Under the pieces are notes generated by a model. That model had not been told where the DNA came from, ran no database searches, and saw only the letters and a program-made list of their open reading frames with translations. From MGBC163016 sp964631345 (GTDB lineage Bacteria > Actinomycetota > Coriobacteriia > Coriobacteriales > Eggerthellaceae), in NCBI GenBank assembly GCA_964631345.1, contig CAZVWE010000004.1, forward strand, positions 62,001 to 126,000: 64,000 bases of DNA, in the 5' to 3' direction. Shown piece by piece: positions 1-9,298 of the stretch (the stretch's first letter is position 1; each line of letters starts with the position of its first letter). A program made the translations under genes and the position numbers.

Positions 1-1
1 A

Positions 2-307
2 AAAGAAATGCAGAGCAAAGCTGTAGATGAAGCCATCAAAATCACCGGCCTTGATACAACCTTGCTGAATAAAAGTCCATTTCAGCTATCAGGAGGTCAA
101 CAAAGAAAAGTCGCTCTTGCAGGTGTTGTTGCAATGCGACCAGAAATTCTTGTGTTAGACGAACCATGTGTAAGCTTGGATGTCCCATCCAAATTAAATC
201 TGCTTGAAATGATCCTGTCGCTTAATGAAGCTGGACTAACCATAATTATGGTTACCCACGATTTAGCAGAAGCACGTGCGATCAATGCAATAGAGATCGC
301 GATGTGA
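2..307 (+). CDS. ECF/ABC transporter ATPase, C-terminal part (5' end outside window)
   Basis: This is the C-terminal part of an ABC ATPase; the reading frame is open to the window edge, so the Walker A half lies upstream. Visible motifs are the signature LSGGQQRKVALAG, Walker B ILVLDEP, a D-loop region reading CVSLDVPSK rather than the usual TxGLDP, and the H-loop MVTHD. The LAGVVAMRPEILVLDEP pattern is typical of energy-coupling-factor (EcfA/CbiO) ATPases for vitamin or metal uptake. The protein stops about 15 residues after the H-loop, whereas family members normally continue 50-100 residues, so it may be truncated or frameshifted. Substrate unknown. Confidence 0.6.
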   Translation, partial: KEMQSKAVDEAIKITGLDTTLLNKSPFQLSGGQQRKVALAGVVAMRPEILVLDEPCVSLDVPSKLNLLEMILSLNEAGLTIIMVTHDLAEARAINAIEIAM

Positions 308-371
308 TAAGCGATGCTTACGCCTAGACATCCAATACGACCCTCTACCACCAATCACACATTTAGTCATG

Positions 372-396
372 TTAATCAATCATGCTGATTGATTAA
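372..396. terminator. Perfect 11-bp hairpin between convergent genes
   Basis: TTAATCAATCA and TGATTGATTAA are perfect complements separated by 3 nt. The hairpin sits between the converging ATPase and DUF1292 genes. There is no clear T-run, so its role as a bidirectional terminator is inferred from position. Confidence 0.45.
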
Positions 397-406
397 TTAC
401 ACGCCT

Positions 407-730
407 CTACTCGAAGCGATACAAATCTTTAGTCGCTTCTTGAAAATGAGCATAGACCTGCTCTAAAAGTTCCTCATCGTCGACCAACTCAAAGCCTTCC
501 GGGATTCCCTCGTCATCAATCTCTGTGACTTCCAAAACCACCACTTCGCCAGATGACAATGCTGGGTTATCCTCATCTACTAAAAAGAACATCCCATATT
601 GCGCGCCATCATGAAGAACAATTCCTAAAAACTCAAGTTCGGTTACATCGCCTGCCTCATCTACAAACGAAATAACAGTACCTTCCTTTTCAGGTGGGCA
701 GAAATCTGGATGACTAGCTTCTCGTATCAA
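407..730 (-). CDS. DUF1292-type small acidic protein
   Basis: The 107-residue acidic protein matches the DUF1292 pattern: a short beta-rich core (TVISFVDEAGDVTELEFLG, then YGMFFLVDED and EVVVLEVTEI) followed by an acidic helix with DDEELLEQVYAHFQ. Function of the family is unknown. The start chosen is TTG at 730, because a GAGGGG ribosome-binding site lies just upstream and this places the gene 13 nt after the secDF stop. A longer frame starting at 880 would overlap secDF by 137 nt and lacks support. It is probably co-transcribed with secDF. Confidence 0.7.
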   Translation of the reverse strand: MIREASHPDFCPPEKEGTVISFVDEAGDVTELEFLGIVLHDGAQYGMFFLVDEDNPALSSGEVVVLEVTEIDDEGIPEGFELVDDEELLEQVYAHFQEATKDLYRFE

Positions 731-743
731 CCCTGATCCCCTC

Positions 744-3545
744 TTATTGTTTTGGTTTATTAGGACGTTTAATGTTCCTGACGCCTTTATTGTGCTTACT
801 TGGCGTCTGTCCATAATGACTCTTTTTGGACTTATTGTTTTTGTTGTTTTTTCTACGTTGCTCTTCGATTGCGGCTTCAATTTCAGCCTCTGTTGGGCTG
901 ATAGTCTCAGAAACTAATTTTTCATCTGAGCTTTCGGCTAGCTTACGCTGAGTCTTTTCAATTTGAGCAATGGCCTTCTCCTCTGCCTTTTTACGTGCCA
1001 CAGGAATCTGCTCAATGCCTGTTGTGTAAGAAGAGTTGAACTGGAATATACCAACCTCTTTGCCATATTTATTCTGCAATTTTGCAAACTTCTTCTCACG
1101 CGTCTTCCACATGCTATACAAAGGAACAGCAACAGCAATCGATGAGTACGATCCAGCGATAAGACCAATCACCATAGCGAATGCGAAGTCCTTCAAGGTT
1201 TCTCCGCCGAAGAACAGCATCGCAAGCACTGGCACTAGCGATGTAAGCGTTGTATTGATTGTACGGATGAATACCTGGTTCATCGAATGATTTGCCATTG
1301 TCATGAAGGTGCAGCGGATGTTTTCACCCTTCATGTTGTCGTTAATACGATGGAATACAACAACAGTGTCATATAACGAATAACCGAGAATGGTAAGAAG
1401 TGCAGCAATTGTATTTGGGTTTACCTCACGACCCGCAAGAGCGTATATACCCATAACAAGTATCAAGTCATGCAATAGCGCAACGATCGCCATAACGCCC
1501 ATCTTGTATTCGAAGCGAATCGCAATGTAGATAATGATCAAAATGATCGATACAAAAAACGCCATCAACGATGATTGGATAACACTAGCACCCCAGTCAG
1601 GGCCTATTGTGTCTACTCCAACGTCCTTCTGCTCAATATCAAATACACCTGCGACAGCATTCGCAATAGCATTTACTTCACTTGCATCAGAGTTTGAAAG
1701 CCTTACCAAAAATCCGTTTTCCCCACCTGTAACAGTGGTTTGAATCGTTACATCTTCAACCCCTTGATCGTAGAATGCATCGCGAAGTTCATCCGTTGTG
1801 ATCTCGCCTGTATTTGTATAAGTGATAGATGATCCACCGATAAACTCAATACCAAAGTTGAAGCCGCGTATACCCATAATTAAGAAACAGACAACCATGC
1901 AACACGCAGCAATCGTAAGAAATACCTTACGGTGTCCTAAGAAGTTAATATCGCGCTTAATAAAGCGCCCTTTGATCTTCTTGGCGGTATCAATAACAAC
2001 TGATTTGGCTTCAGTGCTACCATCTTCTGCCTTTATTATGTCTTCTGTTTCTTCGGCATTCATCTGCTCGCCGATTTCAGCCTCAGCGATATCAACGCCT
2101 TCTGCCTCTGCTATTTCACCATAACCTTCAGCTGCATCTTGGCAGTCTTTGATGCCCCAAAAACCAGGATGCTTTTCAATAGAGCGAGGAGCGAGTAAAC
2201 GAATTAGCGGCGCCTTAAAGACGACCATCATTAAGATGTCGCAAAGAATTCCAAGAGAAAGCGTAAGACCGAATCCCTTAACACTTGCGCTTGCTAGGAA
2301 GAACAAGCAAAGTGCTGAAACCATTGTTACAAGGTCAGCGTCAATTGAGGTGAAAATCGCATGACGAACACCAGTTTGAGAAGCTGCTCGAACAGATCTA
2401 CCCATACGAATTTCTTCACGGAATCTCTCAACTGTAAGAATGGACGAGTCAGCAGCCATGCCGATTGTCAAAACGATACCTGCAATGCCTGCAAGCGATA
2501 AGCTGAACTGGCCAAATGCAGAAAGTGCCGCCAAAATTCCAAGGTATATACAAGCAAACACAACCATTGCGCTTGCCGTGATAATGCCAAGACCTTTATA
2601 GAACACAAGAAGGTAAAGCATAACTAGCGCAAGGCCAATAAGCACAACGATAACACCTGAGGTCAACGCATCTTGTCCAAGAGTAGGACCTACAACTTGA
2701 CTTTGTGAAAATTCAAAATTAACAGGAAGCGATCCGGACTCAAGAACCGCCTGCATTGCAAGTGCTTCTTCAGATGTGTAGTTGCCAGTAATTGAAACAT
2801 TACCATCTGAAATAATCGCCTGCACTGCAGGTGCGCTTTCGACATTGTTATCAAGCAAAATAACAATTTGGCCTTTGGTAACTACCAAATCACGCGTTGC
2901 TTCTGAGAAAATCTCTGTTGCTTTAGCATCAAGATCAAGATTTACGGCATAGTACGCACTTGTCTGACTTGCACGATCAACTGTCACACGCTCAATGTTT
3001 TCGCCGGTAAACAAAGTCTCGAAGGTGCTTGGGTCAACCTCAAGAGGAGTTCCTTCCTCAGCTGGGAAACGATATCCAAAGTCATCCTCGATTGTTGCGT
3101 TATCGCCATAGTTTCCTTGGTTGATACGCTCGACAACTTCATCATCTGTAAATGAGTCGAGCCTAGCAAACACAAGTTGTCCCGTTTGGCCGATTGTCTC
3201 AAGAGCGGTTTCTGCATCCTCAAGGCCTGGAATCTGTACGATTATCTGATTTGTACCTTGAACTTGTACAGTTGCCTCAGATGCACCAAGCGCATTTACA
3301 CGATTTTCAAGAATGGAGCGACTTGCTTCCATATCCTCAGTCGTTACGTCTGCGCCATCATCGCCTTCTGCTGTTAAGACAACAGACAAACCTCCGCGAA
3401 TATCAAGACCTTGGTTAATCTTGTCTTGAGGAGGCGTAAAAAGAATTATCGACCCGACAACGAGAAGAGTGGCCAAAACTAAAAGCCACACATTGCGACG
3501 AGTCTTTGTCTTCATCGGCTTTTTTCCAGAACGCTTGGATGCCAT
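744..3545 (-). CDS. secDF: SecDF fusion, protein translocase subunit
   Basis: The 933-residue protein joins SecD and SecF, the RND-like proton-driven subunits that help the Sec channel export proteins across the membrane. The SecD half opens with one membrane segment (residues about 18-38) and the GLDIRGGLSVVL motif, followed by the periplasmic P1 region and five membrane segments. The SecF half begins near residue 545 and has FGIEFIGGSSITY and membrane segments with the TILGYSLYDTVVVFHRI motif. The last about 100 residues are a basic, Lys/Asn-rich tail. AAGGAG precedes ATG. In many bacteria yajC lies beside tgt and secD; no yajC-like frame is seen in the 249-nt gap to tgt. Confidence 0.96.
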   Translation of the reverse strand: MASKRSGKKPMKTKTRRNVWLLVLATLLVVGSIILFTPPQDKINQGLDIRGGLSVVLTAEGDDGADVTTEDMEASRSILENRVNALGASEATVQVQGTNQIIVQIPGLEDAETALETIGQTGQLVFARLDSFTDDEVVERINQGNYGDNATIEDDFGYRFPAEEGTPLEVDPSTFETLFTGENIERVTVDRASQTSAYYAVNLDLDAKATEIFSEATRDLVVTKGQIVILLDNNVESAPAVQAIISDGNVSITGNYTSEEALAMQAVLESGSLPVNFEFSQSQVVGPTLGQDALTSGVIVVLIGLALVMLYLLVFYKGLGIITASAMVVFACIYLGILAALSAFGQFSLSLAGIAGIVLTIGMAADSSILTVERFREEIRMGRSVRAASQTGVRHAIFTSIDADLVTMVSALCLFFLASASVKGFGLTLSLGILCDILMMVVFKAPLIRLLAPRSIEKHPGFWGIKDCQDAAEGYGEIAEAEGVDIAEAEIGEQMNAEETEDIIKAEDGSTEAKSVVIDTAKKIKGRFIKRDINFLGHRKVFLTIAACCMVVCFLIMGIRGFNFGIEFIGGSSITYTNTGEITTDELRDAFYDQGVEDVTIQTTVTGGENGFLVRLSNSDASEVNAIANAVAGVFDIEQKDVGVDTIGPDWGASVIQSSLMAFFVSIILIIIYIAIRFEYKMGVMAIVALLHDLILVMGIYALAGREVNPNTIAALLTILGYSLYDTVVVFHRINDNMKGENIRCTFMTMANHSMNQVFIRTINTTLTSLVPVLAMLFFGGETLKDFAFAMVIGLIAGSYSSIAVAVPLYSMWKTREKKFAKLQNKYGKEVGIFQFNSSYTTGIEQIPVARKKAEEKAIAQIEKTQRKLAESSDEKLVSETISPTEAEIEAAIEEQRRKNNKNNKSKKSHYGQTPSKHNKGVRNIKRPNKPKQ

Positions 3546-3794
3546 TTAATAAGCTCCTTTTTTTTCAATTCACACGCAACACATTCATATTGCGATTATT
3601 GCACGATATATATCGCAACCAACTCAATAAACCAACACTAACAACGTTTCAGTTAATACCGCTTAATATCTCACTAACGCCATGCAAAACGGCTTAACAA
3701 TAAGAGCAAACGATATGTTAACGCCCGAGAAACGCTATATGCGCAGATTTCGATATTTTCCCATAAATAGATCGCACAATCGCGCAAATCGCCA

Positions 3795-4958
3795 CTAATA
3801 ATCAATCGCAGCTTCAGATGACATCCAAGAATCTAGAAACTGCGCATACCCATTTGCAAGCACAGCTTTCCTTGCACGCGCCATAAGACTTGTTAGGAAA
3901 TGGAGGTTATGTATTGAAAGCAATATTGCGCCAAGCATTTCTCCTTGTTTTACAAGGTGTCTGATATATGAACGGGTGAACTCTTTGCATGTGTAGCATT
4001 CACACTCATGATCAAGTGGTGTGAAATCATGCACATATTTGGCGTTTCTCATATTCATACGGCCCTTGCTTGAAAACGCAGTTCCCATGCGAGCAGTCCT
4101 TGTTGGAAGCACGCAATCAAACATATCCACGCCCTCACCAACTGCACGAACAAGCGTTGTTGGATTTCCTACGCCCATAAGGTAGCGTGGCCTATCTTCA
4201 GGAAGAGCACGAGCAACCTCTCCTAGCGTCTCAAACATCATTTCATGGCTTTCGCCTACCGAATAGCCTCCTATGCCAAATCCTCCAAAACGTCTTTTCC
4301 CGGCACGTAAGGATTCGTCTTCTATCTCAATCAGCCTACGAACAGATTCAAGGCGAAGGTCGAGATGCATGCCTCCTTGCACAATACCGAAGAGCGTCTG
4401 ATCTGCGCGCGTATGTGAAGCAAGACAACGTTTCGCCCAAGCAGATGAATAATCAACCGCCTTTGCCACAAAATCACGCTCAGCCGGATATGGTGCACAT
4501 TGATCAAGTTGCATAGCGATGTCTGCGCCAATAAGTTCTTGAATCCGCATATTCTCTTCAGGCGTCCAAAAGATATCGGCACCATCGTAAATGCTTTTAA
4601 AACTGACTCCATCATCAGAGAGTCGCACTGTATCGGCTAGGCTAAATACCTGAAATCCACCAGAGTCTGTAAGCATAGGCCCTGGATAATTCATGAATGA
4701 ATGGATTCCACCAGCCTCTGCAACAAGTTCTGCACCCGGTCGCATAGATAAGTGATAAGTGTTTGCAAGCACGACTTGCGCACCTAGTTCATGAAGCCTA
4801 TCAGGTGTTATACCTTTAACTGTTGCAGACGTTCCAACAGGCATAAACATGGGTGTTTGAAAGGCACCGTGAGCTGTCATATAAGTAAGCGCACGAGCAT
4901 GCCCAGATTGTGCATCAATTCTGCAGTCAAATAATTTGAGCTCTTGTTGCTGATTCAT
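3795..4958 (-). CDS. tgt: Queuine/preQ1 tRNA-guanine transglycosylase
   Basis: TGT exchanges guanine-34 of Asp/Asn/His/Tyr tRNAs for preQ1 in the queuosine pathway. Visible hallmarks are TPMFMPVGTSATVKGI, MLTDSGGFQVFSL with the active-site Asp, FGIVQGG, the nucleophile region GVGNPTTL...VDMFDCVLPTR, and the zinc site CECYTC plus a later His (SIHNLHFL). Its 387 residues are the normal length. The start at 4958 is 7 nt after the stop of the HAD gene; ATGs at 4973 and 4991 overlap that gene and are possible. It lies close to queH and queA on the opposite strand, consistent with a queuosine gene group. Confidence 0.95.
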   Translation of the reverse strand: MNQQQELKLFDCRIDAQSGHARALTYMTAHGAFQTPMFMPVGTSATVKGITPDRLHELGAQVVLANTYHLSMRPGAELVAEAGGIHSFMNYPGPMLTDSGGFQVFSLADTVRLSDDGVSFKSIYDGADIFWTPEENMRIQELIGADIAMQLDQCAPYPAERDFVAKAVDYSSAWAKRCLASHTRADQTLFGIVQGGMHLDLRLESVRRLIEIEDESLRAGKRRFGGFGIGGYSVGESHEMMFETLGEVARALPEDRPRYLMGVGNPTTLVRAVGEGVDMFDCVLPTRTARMGTAFSSKGRMNMRNAKYVHDFTPLDHECECYTCKEFTRSYIRHLVKQGEMLGAILLSIHNLHFLTSLMARARKAVLANGYAQFLDSWMSSEAAIDY

Positions 4959-4965
4959 GACATCT

Positions 4966-5889
4966 TTAGGCATGGATGTGCCTATCTGCAATTTGTTGAT
5001 TTATCTCCGCTCCCATTTCGGTGACCTTATTAGCATCCGTATCTTTAATTGAGTTTTTCTTCATTGTTTGCATGGTTTGCTCAAGCGGAATCTGTCCTTG
5101 CCTAACTTCCTGTACTGGATTTTCGCACATAGGCAACTCTTCTACCCAGCGTCTAAAATCAGCAAGACTTCCATGTTTTATCGTATCCATATCAAAGTCC
5201 ACCGGATCGATCAGAAAATCGGTCACAAGAAAGCCGTCAAACCCAAGATCAAGCGACGTCATATCATCAAGCGTATTATTTCCAACCATCAAAATATCTG
5301 TGCCATTAGCACCTATAGCTGCGAGATTTTCTGCATAGTATTCCTGCATTGGTTTTGCAAATTTTGAGTTTTCATAGCTAGTAAGACGCATAAAACTCGC
5401 CGGGTCAACACCTGCCCAAGCAAGTCTATGTTCAACAGCACGCTTTGGGAAAAGCGGCATCGTTGTAAGCACTAGTGGATACCCCTTTTCGCGAAGAACT
5501 TCAATGGCCTTTGCAGCCTCGGGGTTTCCCTTAAAACCATCGGCGATATGAGGAAAATCTAATTCATAGAATTCATCTGCTAAGACAAGAATCTTTTCAC
5601 GCTCATCTTCGTCTTTTGGGTTATATGCCTTAAAGAACTCACGCCAAAACACTTCTTGATTAGTGGCATCATCTGCATGAGATGTCATAGCGTGCGTTCC
5701 AAGTTTCAAAGCTGAAATAAAGCGCTCAGGATCAGTTCCCTTGCTTGCCATAAACTGGGCAATGCGTTTGAAATATGCTGCAAGGAATTCATCAATATCC
5801 ATCGGAAGCAAAGTACCATCCAAATCAAAACAAATCGCACGATACTTTCTTGGACTGTCCTGAATACTTGCTTGAGTGTCGTCCTGCAT
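4966..5889 (-). CDS. HAD-family hydrolase
   Basis: A haloacid-dehalogenase-fold phosphatase of about 307 residues. Motif I is ICFDLDGTLLPMD (nucleophile Asp plus acid/base Asp), motif II is the LVLTTMP segment, and the acidic motif IV is MVGNNTLDDM. A helical cap lies between motifs I and II. The start is ATG at 5889, preceded by GAAAGAGGG; an upstream in-frame ATG would run into the queH promoter. It is directly followed by tgt and is divergent from queH, but no queuosine step is known to need this enzyme, so its substrate is unknown. Confidence 0.85.
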   Translation of the reverse strand: MQDDTQASIQDSPRKYRAICFDLDGTLLPMDIDEFLAAYFKRIAQFMASKGTDPERFISALKLGTHAMTSHADDATNQEVFWREFFKAYNPKDEDEREKILVLADEFYELDFPHIADGFKGNPEAAKAIEVLREKGYPLVLTTMPLFPKRAVEHRLAWAGVDPASFMRLTSYENSKFAKPMQEYYAENLAAIGANGTDILMVGNNTLDDMTSLDLGFDGFLVTDFLIDPVDFDMDTIKHGSLADFRRWVEELPMCENPVQEVRQGQIPLEQTMQTMKKNSIKDTDANKVTEMGAEINQQIADRHIHA

Positions 5890-5941
5890 GAAACCCTCTT
5901 TCGTACTACGTTGTAGATGATTGGATGGTAGTATAGCGCGC

Positions 5942-6739
5942 ATGGAAAACTCTTTTAAGAATACAAACGGAAACTTCAAACCAGCCTCTGGCCACCCTCA
6001 ACGCTTACTTCTACATGCGTGCTGTGGTCCATGCTCTATGGAACCAATACGACTTCTTCGCGAACGCGGTATAGAACCTACCATTTATTACTCGAATTCA
6101 AATATTGCGCCCCTTGATGAATACCAACATCGCCTATCAACAATTAAAGGTTGGACTCAATCAGAAGCCGTCCAATTTATAGAAGGCGAATATAACCCTA
6201 ATGCTTGGATAGAACGTGCAGGCGTATACGGTGATGCACCTACGGGTTCAAAAGAGCGCGAAGACAGATGTCGCGAATGTTATAGACAACGCTTTGAAGC
6301 TTCTGCTGAATATGCTTCTGAAAACGGATTTGACACACTTGGCACTACGCTTTCGGTCAGTCCATACCAATACACAGATATCATTCGCGAAGAACTTGAG
6401 CGAGCATGTGCTCAATTTGGACTCACACCATTTTTTGAAGATTATTCACCTCAATATAGCGAAGCTACTAGGAGATCCCGCAAAGAGGGACTGTATAGAC
6501 AAAACTATTGCGGGTGTGCCTACTCCTATCAAGAGGCAAAACGCGAACGCGCTGAACGCAAGGCCGCCCGCGATGCGATAAAAACAAAGCGAGCGCTTAA
6601 AAGACAGGAAGCCGAGAAAGTTGAACAAACAAAACGTGAAGAGCGCGCAGCTTATGATGCAGAACGCGCACGCAGACGTGCGATACTAAAAGAAATTCGC
6701 GAAAATTCGAAACAATCTAAAAACAATACCCAAGACTAG
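5942..6739 (+). CDS. queH: Epoxyqueuosine reductase QueH
   Basis: QueH reduces epoxyqueuosine to queuosine in tRNA and is a non-homologous substitute for QueG. All family motifs are present: LLLHACCGPCS near the N-terminus, YYSNSNIAP, DRCRECYRQR, TTLSVSPYQ and YRQNYCGCAYS; the cysteines are those expected to hold the [4Fe-4S] and metal sites. The core ends near residue 200, and about 65 further residues form a highly charged Lys/Arg/Glu/Ala helix unusual for the family. The ATG at 5942 has no Shine-Dalgarno; TAGTAT lies 7 nt upstream, so a leaderless transcript is possible. queA follows after 21 nt. Confidence 0.94.
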   Translation: MENSFKNTNGNFKPASGHPQRLLLHACCGPCSMEPIRLLRERGIEPTIYYSNSNIAPLDEYQHRLSTIKGWTQSEAVQFIEGEYNPNAWIERAGVYGDAPTGSKEREDRCRECYRQRFEASAEYASENGFDTLGTTLSVSPYQYTDIIREELERACAQFGLTPFFEDYSPQYSEATRRSRKEGLYRQNYCGCAYSYQEAKRERAERKAARDAIKTKRALKRQEAEKVEQTKREERAAYDAERARRRAILKEIRENSKQSKNNTQD

Positions 6740-6760
6740 TGCCCAAGATTAGGATCAACT

Positions 6761-7900
6761 TTGAAAACATCGGACTTCGACTACGAACTTCCAAAAGAGC
6801 GCATAGCTCAAACACCTTTTGAGCCAAGAGATGAATGTCGCATGCTCGTCATTGATAGAGCAAAAGACACCCTGGAAGATCGTATTTTTAAAGACATCGT
6901 AGATTATCTACAACCGGGAGATCTACTTGTTGCAAATGAAACGAGGGTTCTGCCAGCAAGACTTCTTGGAGAAAAGCGTGGCACAGGAGGTGCTTCTGAA
7001 GTTTTACTTTTAAAAGAAGCCCAAACAGATGAACCCCGCACAAACAGAGTTGCTTTTTGGGAGGCTCTTGTACGTCCAGGGAAACGACTAAAACCAGGCA
7101 CTGGTGCCCTTGTGGATTTTAAGGACCCGCAAGGAAATATTGCAATGACAGCAGAAATCATCGATTGGGTACCTAATGCCCAAAAAGGCGAACGCCTAGT
7201 TCGCATTAAAACCGAGCTTGATTCACTTGATGAAGCTTTAGATGCCGTAGGGCATGTGCCTCTTCCGCCATATATAAAAGACTACGCAGGCGATGAGGAG
7301 ATGTATCAAACCGTTTATTCTAAGCGCGAGGGCTCTGCTGCAGCCCCAACCGCTGGCCTTCATTTCACTCCTGAATTGATCGACAAACTTAAAAACATGG
7401 GAGTTGGATGGGAAACGGTTGAGCTTGAAGTTGGCCTTGATACTTTTCGCGTGGTGGATGAAGAAAATGCAGAAGACCATGCCATGCATACAGAACGCTA
7501 CACTGTGCCAGAAAAAACTGTGCAAGCCATCAACGAATGCAAGGCAAAAGGTGGACGCGTAATAGCAGTAGGAACCACAAGTGTGCGATCACTTGAAAGT
7601 GCATGGGTTGTTGATAACGATTCTGAAGACACTAACAACAACAAAAACCGATATGATATTGATAGCGCAGACGGCAAAATAGTCGCAAAAGACAGAGCGT
7701 CCACTTCGCTTTTCTTGCTTCCTGGAAGTAAATTTCATGTGGTAGATGCAATCATCACAAACTTTCATGTACCACGATCAACCCTTATGATGCTAGTTTC
7801 TGCCTTTGCTGGACGAGATAAAATCATGCAAGCTTACAAGCATGCAATCGAAAGCGAATATCGCATGCTTTCATTTGGCGACGCTATGCTTATTCTTTAA
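6761..7900 (+). CDS. queA: S-adenosylmethionine:tRNA ribosyltransferase-isomerase QueA
   Basis: QueA transfers and isomerises the ribose of SAM to preQ1-tRNA, giving epoxyqueuosine-tRNA, the substrate of the upstream QueH. The 379-residue protein has the family opening DFDYELPKERIAQTP, the VANETRVLPARL segment, the AAPTAGLHFT motif, VGTTSVRSLES and FHVPRSTLMMLVSAFAG. A short Asn/Asp-rich insert (around residues 290-305) separates the last two. The start appears to be TTG at 6761 with AGGA about 9 nt upstream. The final 30 nt overlap the 3' end of the convergent MFS gene. Confidence 0.95.
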   Translation: MKTSDFDYELPKERIAQTPFEPRDECRMLVIDRAKDTLEDRIFKDIVDYLQPGDLLVANETRVLPARLLGEKRGTGGASEVLLLKEAQTDEPRTNRVAFWEALVRPGKRLKPGTGALVDFKDPQGNIAMTAEIIDWVPNAQKGERLVRIKTELDSLDEALDAVGHVPLPPYIKDYAGDEEMYQTVYSKREGSAAAPTAGLHFTPELIDKLKNMGVGWETVELEVGLDTFRVVDEENAEDHAMHTERYTVPEKTVQAINECKAKGGRVIAVGTTSVRSLESAWVVDNDSEDTNNNKNRYDIDSADGKIVAKDRASTSLFLLPGSKFHVVDAIITNFHVPRSTLMMLVSAFAGRDKIMQAYKHAIESEYRMLSFGDAMLIL

Positions 7901-9298
7901 GGCAAACACAATCGACACTATAAACACCACAACTTCAATACCGATTGTTAAAAGCATGGTTGCTTCAAATCCACTTGCATAAGCAACTTTTTCAGATATA
8001 CCTGTTTTTACTTTTGCTGCCACATCGTTGGTGAAAAATCCAACCATCAAAGCAGAGGACAACGCTGAGGCTATTTGTACAAAAACAGAGGATATAGCTG
8101 ATCCTGCTGCAAGTGTTTTTTCCTCTAAGCTTGAATACGCAACTTCACGTGTAGGAGCACCTTCGCTTCCAACTCCACCTAAAACAACAAGTACTATCAC
8201 CATAAGTAGCATCACCGTATTGACGCTTGCATCAGCGAGCGCCCAAATTGTGATAAGCCCCACAACAATTACAGCAAACCCAGCAGGCACAAGCGGCCAT
8301 ACTCCAAACCTATCATTTAGTTTTCCTGCGATCATCGCACTTATTGCATACGCAAGTTGTGGCCCCAGCATAAATAAGCCTGCTTCAGATGCGGTAAATG
8401 AAACTGCCCCCTCTAAATATAGAGGCATGACTAAGCGAAGTGCATGCTCTGCAAGAGAGCTAAACATTAATAAAAGTATGCCAACTAAAAATACTTTATT
8501 TGTAAGAGGAGTTAGATTTAACAACGGGACAGCTAGATGATTTTGCCTATGCGCAAATATCAACAGCAACACAACCCCTACACCAATAAGCATAAAGGCT
8601 AGAAGGATTTGATGATTGATTTCCGATATTCCAAACATTAGAAATCCAAGACCAAAAAACGCGAGCACAACGCTCAAGGCATCCACTTTCGCCGACTTCG
8701 ATTCACGCTCTCCTATAGGATGCACTAAGAAAATAGAAGCCACAAAGCACAGGATCCCCATGAAGGCAGTTGGCAAAAACATCGCATTCACACCAAAATT
8801 TGTAAGAATTAGTCCAGACAGAAATGGACTTAGCGCAAACCCAAAACCTCCAGCTGCAGTTGAAAGAGAAAGTGCAAACGTCCTGTTTTTCTTTGAGGCA
8901 ACTTTCATAATGGCTGTATTTGCAGTTGGATAAATTAGTCCAGCAGATATTGCATGAAAGATTCGAGCAAGAATTAAAAGCATATAGTTAGCTGCGAAAA
9001 ACCCAATAACACCACCTAATGCCATGCATCCAGTGGCGGTAAACATCAAAATCTTGAAACCAAATTTGTGAAGAAAACGAGCACCTGTAGTGATGATAGT
9101 TGCAGCAACAATTGCATATATGAGAACAATCCAGTTGGCCTCTGCCACGCTTACATGAAAATCTTTTGCAACTCCGGGAAGTGCAATGGACATCAATGTC
9201 ACTACAAAGCCAACAAAGAATTTAGTCAAAACAACGACGCTTATTACACCCACTACTTGAGCTCGTGAAAGATTCAGACTTTTGTTTTCGTTTTGCAT
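7871..9298 (-). CDS. MFS transporter, DHA2-like (EmrB/QacA type)
   Basis: A 475-residue membrane protein with 12-14 predicted helices. It has the DHA2-type opening FVVTLMSIALPGVAKDFHVS, followed by the WIVLIYAIV segment, a GARFLHKFG loop and an LARIFHAISAGLIYP motif C-like region. Members are usually proton-driven multidrug exporters. The start overlaps the end of the upstream MATE gene by 25 nt, so the two efflux pumps are probably translationally coupled. The stop overlaps the convergent queA by 30 nt. Substrate unknown. Confidence 0.88.
   Translation of the reverse strand: MQNENKSLNLSRAQVVGVISVVVLTKFFVGFVVTLMSIALPGVAKDFHVSVAEANWIVLIYAIVAATIITTGARFLHKFGFKILMFTATGCMALGGVIGFFAANYMLLILARIFHAISAGLIYPTANTAIMKVASKKNRTFALSLSTAAGGFGFALSPFLSGLILTNFGVNAMFLPTAFMGILCFVASIFLVHPIGERESKSAKVDALSVVLAFFGLGFLMFGISEINHQILLAFMLIGVGVVLLLIFAHRQNHLAVPLLNLTPLTNKVFLVGILLLMFSSLAEHALRLVMPLYLEGAVSFTASEAGLFMLGPQLAYAISAMIAGKLNDRFGVWPLVPAGFAVIVVGLITIWALADASVNTVMLLMVIVLVVLGGVGSEGAPTREVAYSSLEEKTLAAGSAISSVFVQIASALSSALMVGFFTNDVAAKVKTGISEKVAYASGFEATMLLTIGIEVVVFIVSIVFALKNKHSVAK

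Noticed and set aside
407..880. Longer start for the DUF1292 gene at 880
   Set aside because: It would overlap secDF by 137 nt in another frame; a GAGGGG plus TTG at 730 gives a compact gene just after secDF.
3546..3794. Possible yajC between secDF and tgt
   Set aside because: No frame with a membrane helix and YajC features was found in the 249-nt gap.
8028..8540. A 170-codon open frame on the plus strand
   Set aside because: Antisense to the DHA2-type MFS gene, with no start signal or recognisable domain.
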